Below, in pieces: positions 8,837 to 17,428 of a DNA stretch of 64,000 bases. The position numbers and the translations under genes were made by a program. The stretch's first letter is position 1. Every line of letters begins with the position of its first letter. This stretch comes from Verrucomicrobiota bacterium (GTDB lineage Bacteria > Verrucomicrobiota > Lentisphaeria > JABSQK01 > JAJFLO01): positions 1-64,000 of the forward strand of contig JAJFLP010000087.1 of the NCBI GenBank assembly GCA_021772635.1. Reading direction: 5' to 3'. A model generated the notes under the pieces. That model was not told the origin of the DNA and ran no database searches. It saw only the letters and a list, made by a program, of their open reading frames with translations.

Positions 8837-10666
8837 ATGTTGATAAAGCAGTTTCGGTCATTCCATAAGTACCTCGGTAATCATTTCTTCGCCGTCACGA
8901 TTTGCGTAATCTTCGTCGGCGTCGGCTTACGAATGGGTGCTGCTTCATTTCATTCCTCCCTCCCGGATTATACGTCGGAACCTTATACCGACGAGATCCA
9001 CTACCGCGAGTTGGCAAGAAACCTGATCGACTATCGGGTCTACGCTGCCTATTCGCAGGGGTTCTTCAGTACCTCCACTCGTCCCCCCGTTTATCCCGCC
9101 TTACTCTCACTCTTCTCCGTGCTCACCGATTCCTGCCCGAGAGCACATCAGATCCTGAATCTGGTCTTCGAATCGTTCAATCTGATTCTGATTCTGATAC
9201 TCGGGACCCTGCTTTTCGGGAGATCATGTGGGCTGATATCGATGACGGTCTATGCGTTTTTCGGCCCGATCTTTCGGTATCTGCATATAAGCACCGCCGA
9301 GATTCCGGCGATTACGCTTATCCTGTCGGCATTAGCCCAGTTAATCACCTATCGACGGTCAAAATCGTACCTTGTCGGATTGGGTTTTGCGGTCATCTAT
9401 GCACTTCTTATCCATATTCGGCCGGTATTCCTTCTTTTAATTCCCATTCTACCTGTACTTACGTTCATACCCGTGTCCGATCGCGATTCGCCGGGACAAA
9501 AAGCAATACGCTGTGCGTTTCCTGTCCTGTTAATTCTTATCCTGTGTCTTCCCTGGGGGATACGGAATTATCGCCAACACAATACAGTGGTTCCCGTTTG
9601 TACCTTGGCGGGCTGGCACATCGGCGCCCACGCGCGGTCACTGGATGACCTGCCGGTTGACTTGATGTGGCGGTACATTTATGACCCTTCACGTCGAGGA
9701 TTTTCTGAGGGTGATTACTATCGGGAAGCGACGTCAGGTTCGCTTAAACTGATGCTTTCTGAACCGGTCGAAAGCACCGTTGCGGGTATCGCACGAATCT
9801 TTTATATCTGGGGATTTGATCAGCCCTATAAGCGAATATTCCAACCGAAAGCTTACGTCTATCCCCAGAATTTCGGGTCTCAGTATTTCCTTCCGCTCAT
9901 TGACTTCGAAGGGATCTTCTACGTAACCGTGATTCTTGCAGCCGTGGTTTTCGCGCGTCGCCGGCGTAAATTCGCGAGGCGAGCGCGAGAGTGGTGGGGA
10001 AGAAGCTGGCCGGTTTGGGTGTTCGTGATCACTTATGCTTTCGCGCATATCGTCAGCATCCCGATGACTCAGTACCGACTTATGATCGAGCCGGTGGTGA
10101 TCATCCTGTTCGTCGGCTTATTGCTTTATCTCTGCTCTTATAAACTGCCTGCCGCTGAGTCGGACACAGCTGAGTTGCGAGTATGTCACTATAATCAGGC
10201 GATCATTTACCTATTTTGCGGGGGATTTATATTATTTTCAATCTTTCGGTTTGGACAGTCCGCCCCGGACACTTTGTCGTATCGATCTGGCAAAAAGAGT
10301 GATATAAACGGGATCAATGCTCCGCTGCGATTCGAAGAGATAAAGGATTTGCAGTGGAGATATTACGGAAATATCCCCGGGAGTCCAAGAACTCGTGTTG
10401 CCGGGACAGTTCGGTATATCGCGACGGGATTGCGTTTCCCGAATCATCAAATATCTGCAGAAGATGCCGACGGAGCTGTGGCGAAATTGTTTGTTCAAAA
10501 GGGCAGTTTATCCCATCCGCTGGGCGTTGGGGACCTGAAGCTTAATTTTCCGCGGACGCCTGACGAAATTTCGGAAGGGGATAGGGTTCTCGTTACGGGA
10601 GCCGTGTCCGTTGATCCCTATAAGGAACTAATTATTGAGGTGGAAGACTATCAAATTATTCCGTGA
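8837..10666 (+). CDS. GT39/ArnT-like membrane glycosyltransferase with extra C-terminal domain
   Basis: Polytopic glycosyltransferase of the PMT/ArnT superfamily, 609 residues, expected to use a polyprenyl-phosphate sugar donor on the outer face of the inner membrane. After the first helix the periplasmic loop has the acidic pair in TDEIHYRELARN (Asp52-Glu53) and RPPVYPALL, as in the family, followed by about ten more hydrophobic helices. Beyond the last helix (about 450-472) a soluble tail of some 130 residues contains alternating strands (RTRVAGTVRYIATG, EGDRVLVTGAVSVDP, ELIIEVEDYQIIP) that resemble an OB-fold. This tail is not part of the usual enzyme. GGAG seven bases before the ATG supports the start. 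The next gene starts inside its 3' end. Confidence 0.85.
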   Translation: MLIKQFRSFHKYLGNHFFAVTICVIFVGVGLRMGAASFHSSLPDYTSEPYTDEIHYRELARNLIDYRVYAAYSQGFFSTSTRPPVYPALLSLFSVLTDSCPRAHQILNLVFESFNLILILILGTLLFGRSCGLISMTVYAFFGPIFRYLHISTAEIPAITLILSALAQLITYRRSKSYLVGLGFAVIYALLIHIRPVFLLLIPILPVLTFIPVSDRDSPGQKAIRCAFPVLLILILCLPWGIRNYRQHNTVVPVCTLAGWHIGAHARSLDDLPVDLMWRYIYDPSRRGFSEGDYYREATSGSLKLMLSEPVESTVAGIARIFYIWGFDQPYKRIFQPKAYVYPQNFGSQYFLPLIDFEGIFYVTVILAAVVFARRRRKFARRAREWWGRSWPVWVFVITYAFAHIVSIPMTQYRLMIEPVVIILFVGLLLYLCSYKLPAAESDTAELRVCHYNQAIIYLFCGGFILFSIFRFGQSAPDTLSYRSGKKSDINGINAPLRFEEIKDLQWRYYGNIPGSPRTRVAGTVRYIATGLRFPNHQISAEDADGAVAKLFVQKGSLSHPLGVGDLKLNFPRTPDEISEGDRVLVTGAVSVDPYKELIIEVEDYQIIP

Positions 10667-11459
10667 CATCAGAAATTTTATGGTCCGCAATCGGATGGCG
10701 GAACTGGTCTTTGCGGGGGGGATGCCGATTACCGGATATGTCATTTTTGCTGACGACTTATCGCAGTTGTATAAAATTTGGATCATGCTCGTGACTACCA
10801 GCATGGTAGGCTGGCATATTCTCGTTGTCAACGATGCTGTATTTCCCGGGAGCAGCGTTCCGAGGACGAAATTAGGATTCGCGATCTTACTACCGGTACT
10901 CAGCTTAGCGACGACTCTGTATCTGGGCTATCAACTCGCTGCCGTCGGGTTAATCCTGATGATGGTCAACTGGCATATATATGCGGTCTACTTCAAGGGA
11001 TTCTATGCCACCGCGTTACTCTGTAATTTCCTCGGTGGCCTTCTTCACTTTGAGGTTGGCGCTCTTTTTCTAACCGATGATTTAAGGGCAACCTTGTCGT
11101 GCGCTCTGTTCTTCGGATTACTGATGACGGGCGGGTCGATGCATCACGACGCATTGGATTATGAGGAGGATAAAGCGGCGGACTATATAACCGGTGCGGT
11201 CCGTTTCGGACAGCGTAAATGGTGGCGTTTGGGAATTATTCCGATGACAGCGGCAAACCTGTTGCTTGCGGTTCAGTGGTCAGTATTGTCCTGGTTCTTT
11301 CTGCCTGCGTTCACGTTCTACGTCGTTCTTTACGGCGTTTATTTTACTGAGCCTACGACCGAGAGACAATTGCAGTTCCGATTTGCCTGCAGGGTTATAT
11401 ACGGTCTTGCGGGGGGGAGTTTTATCTGTTTTCGGCTCGCCGAAGTGATAGGAGGGTAG
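10635..11459 (+). CDS. UbiA-like prenyltransferase superfamily membrane protein
   Basis: Integral membrane protein of 274 residues with about eight hydrophobic helices. The second Asp-rich motif of UbiA enzymes is clear, SMHHDALDYEEDKAADYITG followed by AVRFGQRKW (about 176-205). The first motif is degenerate, VVNDAVFPGSS (about 54-64) with only the initial N-D pair. Members transfer prenyl groups, or the phosphoribosyl group in the DPPR-synthase branch. Co-location with a GT39 enzyme suggests a role in making or using polyprenol-linked sugars, but respiratory quinone synthesis is not excluded. The TTG start at 10635 has AAGGA eight bases upstream and overlaps the preceding gene by 32 bases; ATG 10680 is an alternative. 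The stop abuts a heptamer array. Confidence 0.72.
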   Translation: MRWKTIKLFRDIRNFMVRNRMAELVFAGGMPITGYVIFADDLSQLYKIWIMLVTTSMVGWHILVVNDAVFPGSSVPRTKLGFAILLPVLSLATTLYLGYQLAAVGLILMMVNWHIYAVYFKGFYATALLCNFLGGLLHFEVGALFLTDDLRATLSCALFFGLLMTGGSMHHDALDYEEDKAADYITGAVRFGQRKWWRLGIIPMTAANLLLAVQWSVLSWFFLPAFTFYVVLYGVYFTEPTTERQLQFRFACRVIYGLAGGSFICFRLAEVIGG

Positions 11460-11540
11460 GGCAGGGAGCAGGGAGCAGGGAGCAGGGAGCAGGGAGCAGG
11501 GAGCAGGGAGCAGGGAGCAGGGAGCAGGGAGCAGGGAGCA
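11460..11540. repeat. Tandem heptamer repeat (AGGGAGC)n, about 11 units
   Basis: An almost perfect array of the unit AGGGAGC begins one base after the stop codon of the UbiA-like gene. Read in frame it gives LLPAPCS-type peptides, which are translation artefacts. Confidence 0.97.
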
Positions 11541-11555
11541 GACTGACAAAATTAA

Positions 11556-11933
11556 TTAATCTTCGAGACTTCGCATAAACCCGAGGATCATCTTACACTC
11601 CTGCTCAAGTTTATCTAATAATTCGTCTTTATCAGCGGTCGATACGAAATTTCGCCGAGCGAACACGATGAGCATATTTGCGTTCTCGAACGCAGATCGC
11701 CGAGCGATATTTAGAAAATTTCTAAAGTCTTTCTTTGATAAGCTACCCGAGCCTTCCGCAATATTATTCGAAATGCTTAGGCTTGCACCTCGAAGCTGCT
11801 CCGCAAACCGATAAAGCTTTTTATTCTCCAGGTCGTCAGCGAGATCAAGAAGATGATCCCGGATTTCAATCGCTTTCTTCCAGATTTCGAGATCTTGAAA
11901 TCTAAACAGGCCGCCATTATCTTTCCCACTCAT
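11556..11933 (-). CDS. Four-helix bundle protein (23S rRNA intervening-sequence type)
   Basis: Small helical protein of 125 residues of the four-helix-bundle family first noticed as products encoded in 23S rRNA intervening sequences. Landmarks are FRFQDLEIWKKAIEIRDHLL at the start, FAEQLRGASLSISNNIAEGSG in the middle and a C-terminal helix with LDKLEQECKMILGFMRSL. Homologues are common as free-standing genes of unknown function in PVC, Bacteroidota and cyanobacterial genomes. The ATG at 11933 is preferred; GGAGAAGG lies about ten bases upstream, and the longer frame to 12017 reads a heptamer repeat (SKEQGARSE). It sits between two heptamer tracts. Confidence 0.88.
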   Translation of the reverse strand: MSGKDNGGLFRFQDLEIWKKAIEIRDHLLDLADDLENKKLYRFAEQLRGASLSISNNIAEGSGSLSKKDFRNFLNIARRSAFENANMLIVFARRNFVSTADKDELLDKLEQECKMILGFMRSLED

Positions 11934-11955
11934 CGAGTCATTGCCTTCTCCAAGC

Positions 11956-11993
11956 CTCTCGCTCCTTGCTCCTTGCTCCTTGCTCTTTGCTTC
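11956..11993. repeat. Short heptamer tract (GCTCCTT)n
   Basis: About five degenerate units of GCTCCTT lie upstream of the four-helix-bundle gene, resembling in reverse orientation the AGGGAGC array on its other side. Confidence 0.7.
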
Positions 11994-12077
11994 CCGCATC
12001 AGCGGGATCCCGAGCAATCCGGGACCAGGCTTCCCGCATCAGAGGCAGGGTAAGTTCTGATGCTCTCAAACTATGTC

Positions 12078-14027
12078 CTAGACGTTTTCTTCTTCTTCGG
12101 GTGCTTTCGGTTCAAACAGGTACTTAAGTTGATTTAAGATCGCATCGAAGTGCGCGAGTTTCTCCTCTTCAGTCTCGCAGCCAATGAGATCTTTAGCGGG
12201 GTAAGGGACGACCGCGGTCGGTTCGCCACCTGTGCTTTTGGCGTCACCCTTTGTGACGGAATGTCGAACAACCAATTCATCGCCATTAACGAATAGCGAT
12301 TTCTTCATGCTGTTATCGAAGCTCGACTCAATTCGAATCTGCTCCATCGCAAACTGGATGAATTGCGAGAATAAGTCGATATTCGGAATAAAAAACTCAG
12401 CACCTGTGTAGGATTGCAACAGGTTGGAGTCGATCAAATGCGAAACAACGAGTGCAACCTTTTCCTTGGTGATACATAAATTCGTTGCTATCTCGTATAC
12501 TGCGGCGTTGGTATCGAGAATCGTGATCGCCGCATTGGTCGATTCATCTATTATCGGTTTTCCCCAATACGCATAAATCAGGCGTATTTGATTCATAACG
12601 TGGTAGGTGCAATCGCCGCTCATCAGCGGATGTACGTTGGCATTTGCATTGCGAACACGGTCGGCCAATGAGTCTACAACTTTTCCCATCCACGGCGGAA
12701 GTTGTCCGAGTCCTTGGTGCATGGTATCTTCGGTGATTACAATCACTTCCGTATCTTCTGTTGCGACCACACTCGCTGTTCGCGGGGCTTGTAATATCAG
12801 TGCCATCTCGCCAATAACGTCCCCTGGTCCCAGGGATATCAAGGTGATTGGTTTTCCGCGAACGGTCGTCAGCACTTCCACTTTGCCGCTCAAAATCACA
12901 TAGGCCTCATATCCCGCATCGCCTTCTTCTATAACAAATTCGCCCTTAGCGAATTCTTTGCGGACGGATCCGATATCCCCGGCCATCAGCGCGTCTATAT
13001 CAGCACTTAATTCTTCCACTGTTTGATACCGGTCTTCCGGTAGATAACCCATCGCTTTTTGGATGATTCGGCAGAGCTCCTCGGGAATCTCGTGTTCCGG
13101 CGCACGCATTCCCGGCGGCACGTAATTACCGTTCTCCGCGTTGGCAAGAATTTCGTAAATATCGTTCCCGGTAAACGGTACACAAAAAGTAACCATTGCG
13201 TACAGCGTCGTCCCTAACAGATAGATATCGCTTCGTTTATCGATCTCTGCAACAAGCCCTTTCGCCTGCTCGGGGGACATATATGCCGGGGTCCCTTTCA
13301 CCACTCCATACTTGGTCTTAAGCGCGTCGTCACTACTACAGGTGGGCTCGCCTGTGTCGTCTGCTTCGTCGTGCCGATCGGAAGGGCGCGCCAATCCCCA
13401 GTCCATCAGGAGTACTTCGCCGTAGGGCCCGACCATGATATTATCGGGCTTGATGTCCCGGTGGATAATTTCCCTGGAATGCGCATACCCGATAGCGTCA
13501 CAGACTTTTCGAAATATTGTCAGCAGTGTAAACCGAGTATACTTCTCTCGAAACCCCGGGGCACTGTCGCGAACGCCCTTTAATATTTCTCCGAGTGCCT
13601 GACCCTCAACGAATTTCATCGCGAAGTACAGTTTATCGTCGCCGAGTACGCCGAGTTCATGAACCGGGACGATATTCGGGTGCTCCAGTTGTCCGGTGAT
13701 TTGTGCTTCTTCGATAAAGCGGCTGAAGAGGAGGGCGTCTTCCATGACGCCGGGCAAGATTACTTTCAGGACGGTGGCGCGTTTTAAATCCTGATCGAAT
13801 ACCCGGTAGATAGCGCCCATTCCACCTTGTCCGATTTTGCCGTCAACGACGTATTTTTCGCTGCCCTGCTCACGTTTCAAGAGGTCCGCGATAATCTTCT
13901 CGGGGAGAAGCTCAACGATCGTCGTTGACTTCCCAGGCGCAAAATGAGCTGTCTCATCCGACTCTTCCGCGAGAAGTTGTTCGATAAGATCCTCGGTTCT
14001 TTCCTCTTTGTCCGCAGGGTGTGTCAC
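12078..14027 (-). CDS. Ser/Thr protein kinase with cyclic-nucleotide-binding domain
   Basis: Cytoplasmic Hanks-type kinase of 649 residues. The kinase domain (about 58-350) has GKIGQGGMGAIYRV, the ATP-anchoring Lys88 in VLKVI, HRDIKPDN (189-196), a DWG in place of DFG (209-211) and GTPAYMSPEQ. It is followed by a cyclic-nucleotide domain (about 358-460) with a well-kept phosphate-binding cassette, GEMALILQAPRTASV. The last 150 residues contain a winged-helix-like segment (LDTNAAVYEIATNLCITKEK). No membrane helix is present. The GTG start has GGAG six bases upstream. The domain order suggests kinase activity gated by cAMP or cGMP, which is inference. No cyclase gene is seen nearby. Confidence 0.92.
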   Translation of the reverse strand: MTHPADKEERTEDLIEQLLAEESDETAHFAPGKSTTIVELLPEKIIADLLKREQGSEKYVVDGKIGQGGMGAIYRVFDQDLKRATVLKVILPGVMEDALLFSRFIEEAQITGQLEHPNIVPVHELGVLGDDKLYFAMKFVEGQALGEILKGVRDSAPGFREKYTRFTLLTIFRKVCDAIGYAHSREIIHRDIKPDNIMVGPYGEVLLMDWGLARPSDRHDEADDTGEPTCSSDDALKTKYGVVKGTPAYMSPEQAKGLVAEIDKRSDIYLLGTTLYAMVTFCVPFTGNDIYEILANAENGNYVPPGMRAPEHEIPEELCRIIQKAMGYLPEDRYQTVEELSADIDALMAGDIGSVRKEFAKGEFVIEEGDAGYEAYVILSGKVEVLTTVRGKPITLISLGPGDVIGEMALILQAPRTASVVATEDTEVIVITEDTMHQGLGQLPPWMGKVVDSLADRVRNANANVHPLMSGDCTYHVMNQIRLIYAYWGKPIIDESTNAAITILDTNAAVYEIATNLCITKEKVALVVSHLIDSNLLQSYTGAEFFIPNIDLFSQFIQFAMEQIRIESSFDNSMKKSLFVNGDELVVRHSVTKGDAKSTGGEPTAVVPYPAKDLIGCETEEEKLAHFDAILNQLKYLFEPKAPEEEENV

Positions 14028-14191
14028 GTATGGCTCCAGTGAAGATCCTGTTAAAACCGCCCGAAACTCAGGGACGATCGGTATAAATACGTTATCCGCC
14101 GAGTCAATGCTTAAAAGGCATCGAAGTCAGTGGGGGTACTGAAATATAGTTTATAGTTAGAGAACCGCAAAACGTAAACTGTTTTTACTGA

Positions 14192-15661
14192 TTAATCATT
14201 GGCATCGGGGTCAGTTGGCAGGCTATTCTTGCTTCCCTCAATTTGGTGACTATCGCCGGAAGCCGGGGCAGTTACCGGCTCGGGGCTAGCTGAAGGGTAT
14301 ATGCTCTTCTTAACCCGTTTAGCGTCGTAGAAGGTTACGTAGAGCATAAAACTGATGAGTAACGCCGCGAACATATATGAAAGTGCGAGGGTAATTTTCG
14401 GCGGTATTCGGCGTCGAATAATTAATTCGATTAGCGCGATCGCAATGTGACCACCATCGAGAATCGGTAGCGGGAACAGATTGATTATCGCCAGGCTGAA
14501 TGTGATCAGAATGATCAGATTCAACGCCGCGATGAATCCGGCATTTGAGACTATCACGTAAAGCATATGGAAAATACCGACCGGCCCACTCATATGCTTA
14601 GCTTTTATCGGGTTTTTCTGATCGAACAATCCTCTAAACGTCTTGTAGGTACGGGAAATTACGTCGTTGAACTGTTTCAAGGGTGTAGGATAATACAGTA
14701 CTCGCGCAGCCGGTGCAGTCTCAATCTGGATGCCGATTAGGAATCTACTTTCGCCGTCGACGGATTTCAGTTCCGGGACGATCTTCGAAATTAGCAGACT
14801 ATTCTTTGCTCGTCTAATCTTCAGTGAGACCGGCGTCGAACCCGCTTCTTGAATTCGCTTAATCAGTAATTCCGAATTTATTACCTCCTCACCATTAATT
14901 TCGAGCAGTATATCGCCTTCCTGCAATCCGGATTTCATGGCCGGCGAGTCCGGCATCACGCCGCCGACACGAGTCGGGAGTCGCGGACTCATAAAGGGGT
15001 ACCCGAGCCCTTCATAATCGGGGTTCGAAACGAGATTGTACTCGACTATTTGGGGCTCTCCGCCGCGTGTTATACTCAGGCGCACAGTCCCGTTTGAGGA
15101 GTAAACAATTTTTTCCAACGCTTCCTGCCATCCGCGTTCGAATGATTCTCCATTGACCGCAACGACAATATCGCCCACTCGGAGGCCAGCGGTGTATTCC
15201 GGATTCGGTTTAGCGACTCCGTTTTCGTTGACATATGTTTCGGGGATATGCCCAACAATGAATGATTTGGCCGGTGCCGGCCCTTCTATCCCGATCTGCC
15301 AGATGAAGCAAGCGAGGAAGAAACCGAAAATGATGTTAAACAACGGACCGGCAAAGGCGGTCAGTATTCTATCGCTCGGTTTCGCCTGTGGCAACGGTTC
15401 GCCGTCGCTGGTTTTCGGATCCTCGGACGGATCCAACTGGGGCAGGGCCACGAAACCACCGAAAGGCAGCCACCCGATTTGGTAGTCGATGTCGTTCTTT
15501 CGCCATTTGTATATGGCACGGCCGAACCCGACGGAGAATTTCTCTATGTGAAGCCCCCGCCACATGGCCACAAGCAGGTGCCCGAATTCATGAATAAATA
15601 TACAGAATCCGAAAAAGAAGACGATGAACAAGATCTTAACGACAATAGTGACGATTTCCAT
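14192..15661 (-). CDS. rseP: Site-2 intramembrane zinc metalloprotease, RseP type
   Basis: M50 family regulated intramembrane protease of 489 residues. HEFGH at 24-28 in the first helix supplies two zinc ligands and the catalytic Glu. The third ligand lies in LPILDGGH within the C-terminal helices. Two PDZ domains lie between them, seen as YTAGLRVGDIVVAVNGE and SGLQEGDILLEINGE. This is the standard RseP layout for cleaving anti-sigma factors or remnant signal peptides. It stands apart from the dxr/cdsA/uppS genes that often accompany it. The C-terminal tail rich in Pro, Ser and Asp is longer than in E. coli. Confidence 0.95.
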   Translation of the reverse strand: MEIVTIVVKILFIVFFFGFCIFIHEFGHLLVAMWRGLHIEKFSVGFGRAIYKWRKNDIDYQIGWLPFGGFVALPQLDPSEDPKTSDGEPLPQAKPSDRILTAFAGPLFNIIFGFFLACFIWQIGIEGPAPAKSFIVGHIPETYVNENGVAKPNPEYTAGLRVGDIVVAVNGESFERGWQEALEKIVYSSNGTVRLSITRGGEPQIVEYNLVSNPDYEGLGYPFMSPRLPTRVGGVMPDSPAMKSGLQEGDILLEINGEEVINSELLIKRIQEAGSTPVSLKIRRAKNSLLISKIVPELKSVDGESRFLIGIQIETAPAARVLYYPTPLKQFNDVISRTYKTFRGLFDQKNPIKAKHMSGPVGIFHMLYVIVSNAGFIAALNLIILITFSLAIINLFPLPILDGGHIAIALIELIIRRRIPPKITLALSYMFAALLISFMLYVTFYDAKRVKKSIYPSASPEPVTAPASGDSHQIEGSKNSLPTDPDAND

Positions 15662-15714
15662 GTAATTCCGCTTTGTAAGGGTTTCTGTTAAGTTTTCTCT
15701 AATCGATTTATTAT

Positions 15715-15763
15715 GAACGAGTTAAATGCTCTCGCGACGAATCGCATGAATAAATCAGGCTAA
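15715..15763. repeat. Family G short palindromic element, copy 1
   Basis: GAACGAGTTAAATG followed by a hairpin-forming CTCTCGCGACGAATCGC and ATCAGGC. Relatives occur at 26594-26645 and, inverted, at 45958-46003. Confidence 0.7.
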
Positions 15764-15768
15764 TCCTC

Positions 15769-15897
15769 GCGAACTTTTCGTTGGAATTTCTTCGTACTCG
15801 TAATCATAATCGTAATCCCTTTCCGAATTTCACCTCGAAAAACCAGGAAGATTACGATTATGAGTACGAGTAAGATTACGAATCGGAATTGCTCGCT
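15769..15897. repeat. Family B inverted ATTACGA-rich element, copy 1
   Basis: It starts GCGAACTTTTCGTTGGAATT and ends near GGAATTGCTCGCTA. The interior is an inverted array of ATTACGA-type heptamers around TTTCACCTCGAAAAACCAGG. The following 15900-16014 stretch contains degenerate TACTGGA heptamers and ends in TTCGCTAG, which supplies the M42 gene's stop codon. Confidence 0.85.
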
Positions 15898-16014
15898 AAT
15901 TTTTGATACTGGATGCCTGATTCTGGAGACTAGCTGGAAGCTGCTTTCTTTATCCGGCATCTAGCAACCAGTATCCAGGATCGCGAAAACTTGTCGGTTT
16001 GAGGCGAAGCTTCG

Positions 16015-17097
16015 CTAGCCAAAGTATGATGTAAATGATTCTACTGTAGACGTATCCAATCGTTTAATTATTTCAATTGTAAGACGCAATGTGGCTAAAT
16101 AATCCTCGAGATTGATGATGCTGTTAGGTGTGTGAATATATCGTGTCGGGACGCCAAGGACGATCGTTGGTACTCCGATCCCGTGAGATTGTATCGCTTT
16201 CGCGTTTGTTCCGCCGCTTTTCCGAACCGCAACTTGATAAGGTATCGAGCATTCCTCTGCGACTTCGATCGCCAATCGGGAGAATGGTCGATTCAATATC
16301 GCGGAGGCGTCCATAAACCGAATCTGAACACCCTTTCCCGGAATCGCTTGTTGCTCGCTGACGTTAGATCCTGGAAAATCGTCCGCAGGCGACCCCTCAA
16401 GAATGATCGCTGCGTCCGGGGCTACCGCGTCTACCGCTGTTTCGGCCCCGCGCAATCCGACTTCTTCTTGAACCGTCCCGACGGTACTCACCAGATTCGG
16501 GTGACCGACTTTTCGTAGTTCCTGAGTCGCTTGAATGGCTAACGCAACACCGACGCGATTGTCGAACGCTTTACCTATTAGTAGCTGGCTATTCTTTAAT
16601 TGTATAAAATCGCTATCTGGAACGATGCTGTCCCCGACATTCACGCCGAAGCGTTCAGTTACCTCATCCTTATCTTCCGCGCCGATGTCGATGTACATAT
16701 CCTCGATTTCTACGACTTTGCGTCTATCCTCTTTCCCAAGGAAGTGCACGGGTTTCGATCCGATTACGCCGATTGTCTCGTGCCGGTCATGGTTAAGAAT
16801 TCGTACGCGCTGGGTAAGAAGCGTCTGACTCCACAAGCCTCCGACGGGAATGAACTTGATGAACCCGTCTTTAGTAATAGATTGTACCATGAACCCGACT
16901 TCGTCCATATGCGCTTCAAGCATAATGCGAGGAGAACCGCCGGGACCTGTTTCCTCGGAGATCACGCAACCGCTCTTATCAGTCTTGAGATTGCCGCCAA
17001 GTTCGGCAACGAAAATATCACGAACCGCGTGTTCGAAGCCCGATGCGCCGTGTGCCTGTGAAAGTTTCTTAAGAAGGTTTATGCCCGTTTTCTTCAC
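16015..17097 (-). CDS. M42-family metallo-aminopeptidase
   Basis: Dinuclear-metal aminopeptidase of the M42 (glutamyl aminopeptidase/FrvX) family, 360 residues and full length. Metal and catalytic residues are recognisable: EAHMDEVGF (His63, Asp65), KAFDNRVG (Asp179), VQEEVGLRGAE (catalytic Glu211-Glu212), the ligand region AAIILEGSPADD, and the final His in RYIHTPNSI. It likely trims peptides in the cytoplasm as a large oligomer. The GTG start has GAGGT eight bases upstream, a strong ribosome-binding site. The stop codon TAG falls in a CTAG at the border of a repeat region, a pattern seen at several gene ends here. Confidence 0.93.
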   Translation of the reverse strand: MKKTGINLLKKLSQAHGASGFEHAVRDIFVAELGGNLKTDKSGCVISEETGPGGSPRIMLEAHMDEVGFMVQSITKDGFIKFIPVGGLWSQTLLTQRVRILNHDRHETIGVIGSKPVHFLGKEDRRKVVEIEDMYIDIGAEDKDEVTERFGVNVGDSIVPDSDFIQLKNSQLLIGKAFDNRVGVALAIQATQELRKVGHPNLVSTVGTVQEEVGLRGAETAVDAVAPDAAIILEGSPADDFPGSNVSEQQAIPGKGVQIRFMDASAILNRPFSRLAIEVAEECSIPYQVAVRKSGGTNAKAIQSHGIGVPTIVLGVPTRYIHTPNSIINLEDYLATLRLTIEIIKRLDTSTVESFTSYFG

Positions 17098-17428
17098 GGT
17101 TGTTTACCTCGATGGCAATCGTTAAAAAATTCGACTCAGAGTTTTCGTTGCCGCAATACCCGAACGAAGATCGTTTCCGACTTTTGAACTCGTCTCTCTA
17201 TCTGGGCACATTTCAGCTGAATCAGATTCTTCTTTCAGCCTCATATTTGGAGAGAAACTGTGCTTGCCGACGAATAAAAGTGAATTACATTATCTCCCAA
17301 CTTCACCATTACGATGTCAATTATACAGTTTTTTAGCCGAGAACCATTGGCAAAATCCCGTGCATGGATTCGATTAACCGTTTTCGCAGATACTCAAAAA
17401 GTTCTTATTTTAAAAAGGAAGATATACA
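17098..17428. other. Divergent intergenic region, no recognised feature
   Basis: This gap separates the divergent M42 peptidase and secreted-protein genes, so it should hold promoters for both. No convincing -35/-10 pair or repeat was recognised, except AAGGAAG just before the downstream ATG. Confidence 0.4.

Noticed and set aside
8902-9648. Long 248-codon frame on the plus strand
   Set aside because: It overlaps the GT39 gene in another frame; the GT39 frame has the domain content.
11280-11549. Minus-strand frame with repeated LLPAPCS
   Set aside because: Product of the AGGGAGC heptamer array and the antisense of the UbiA-like gene.
11556-11933. Presence of an rRNA intervening sequence because of the four-helix-bundle protein
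   Set aside because: There is no rRNA around it; free-standing genes of this family are common.
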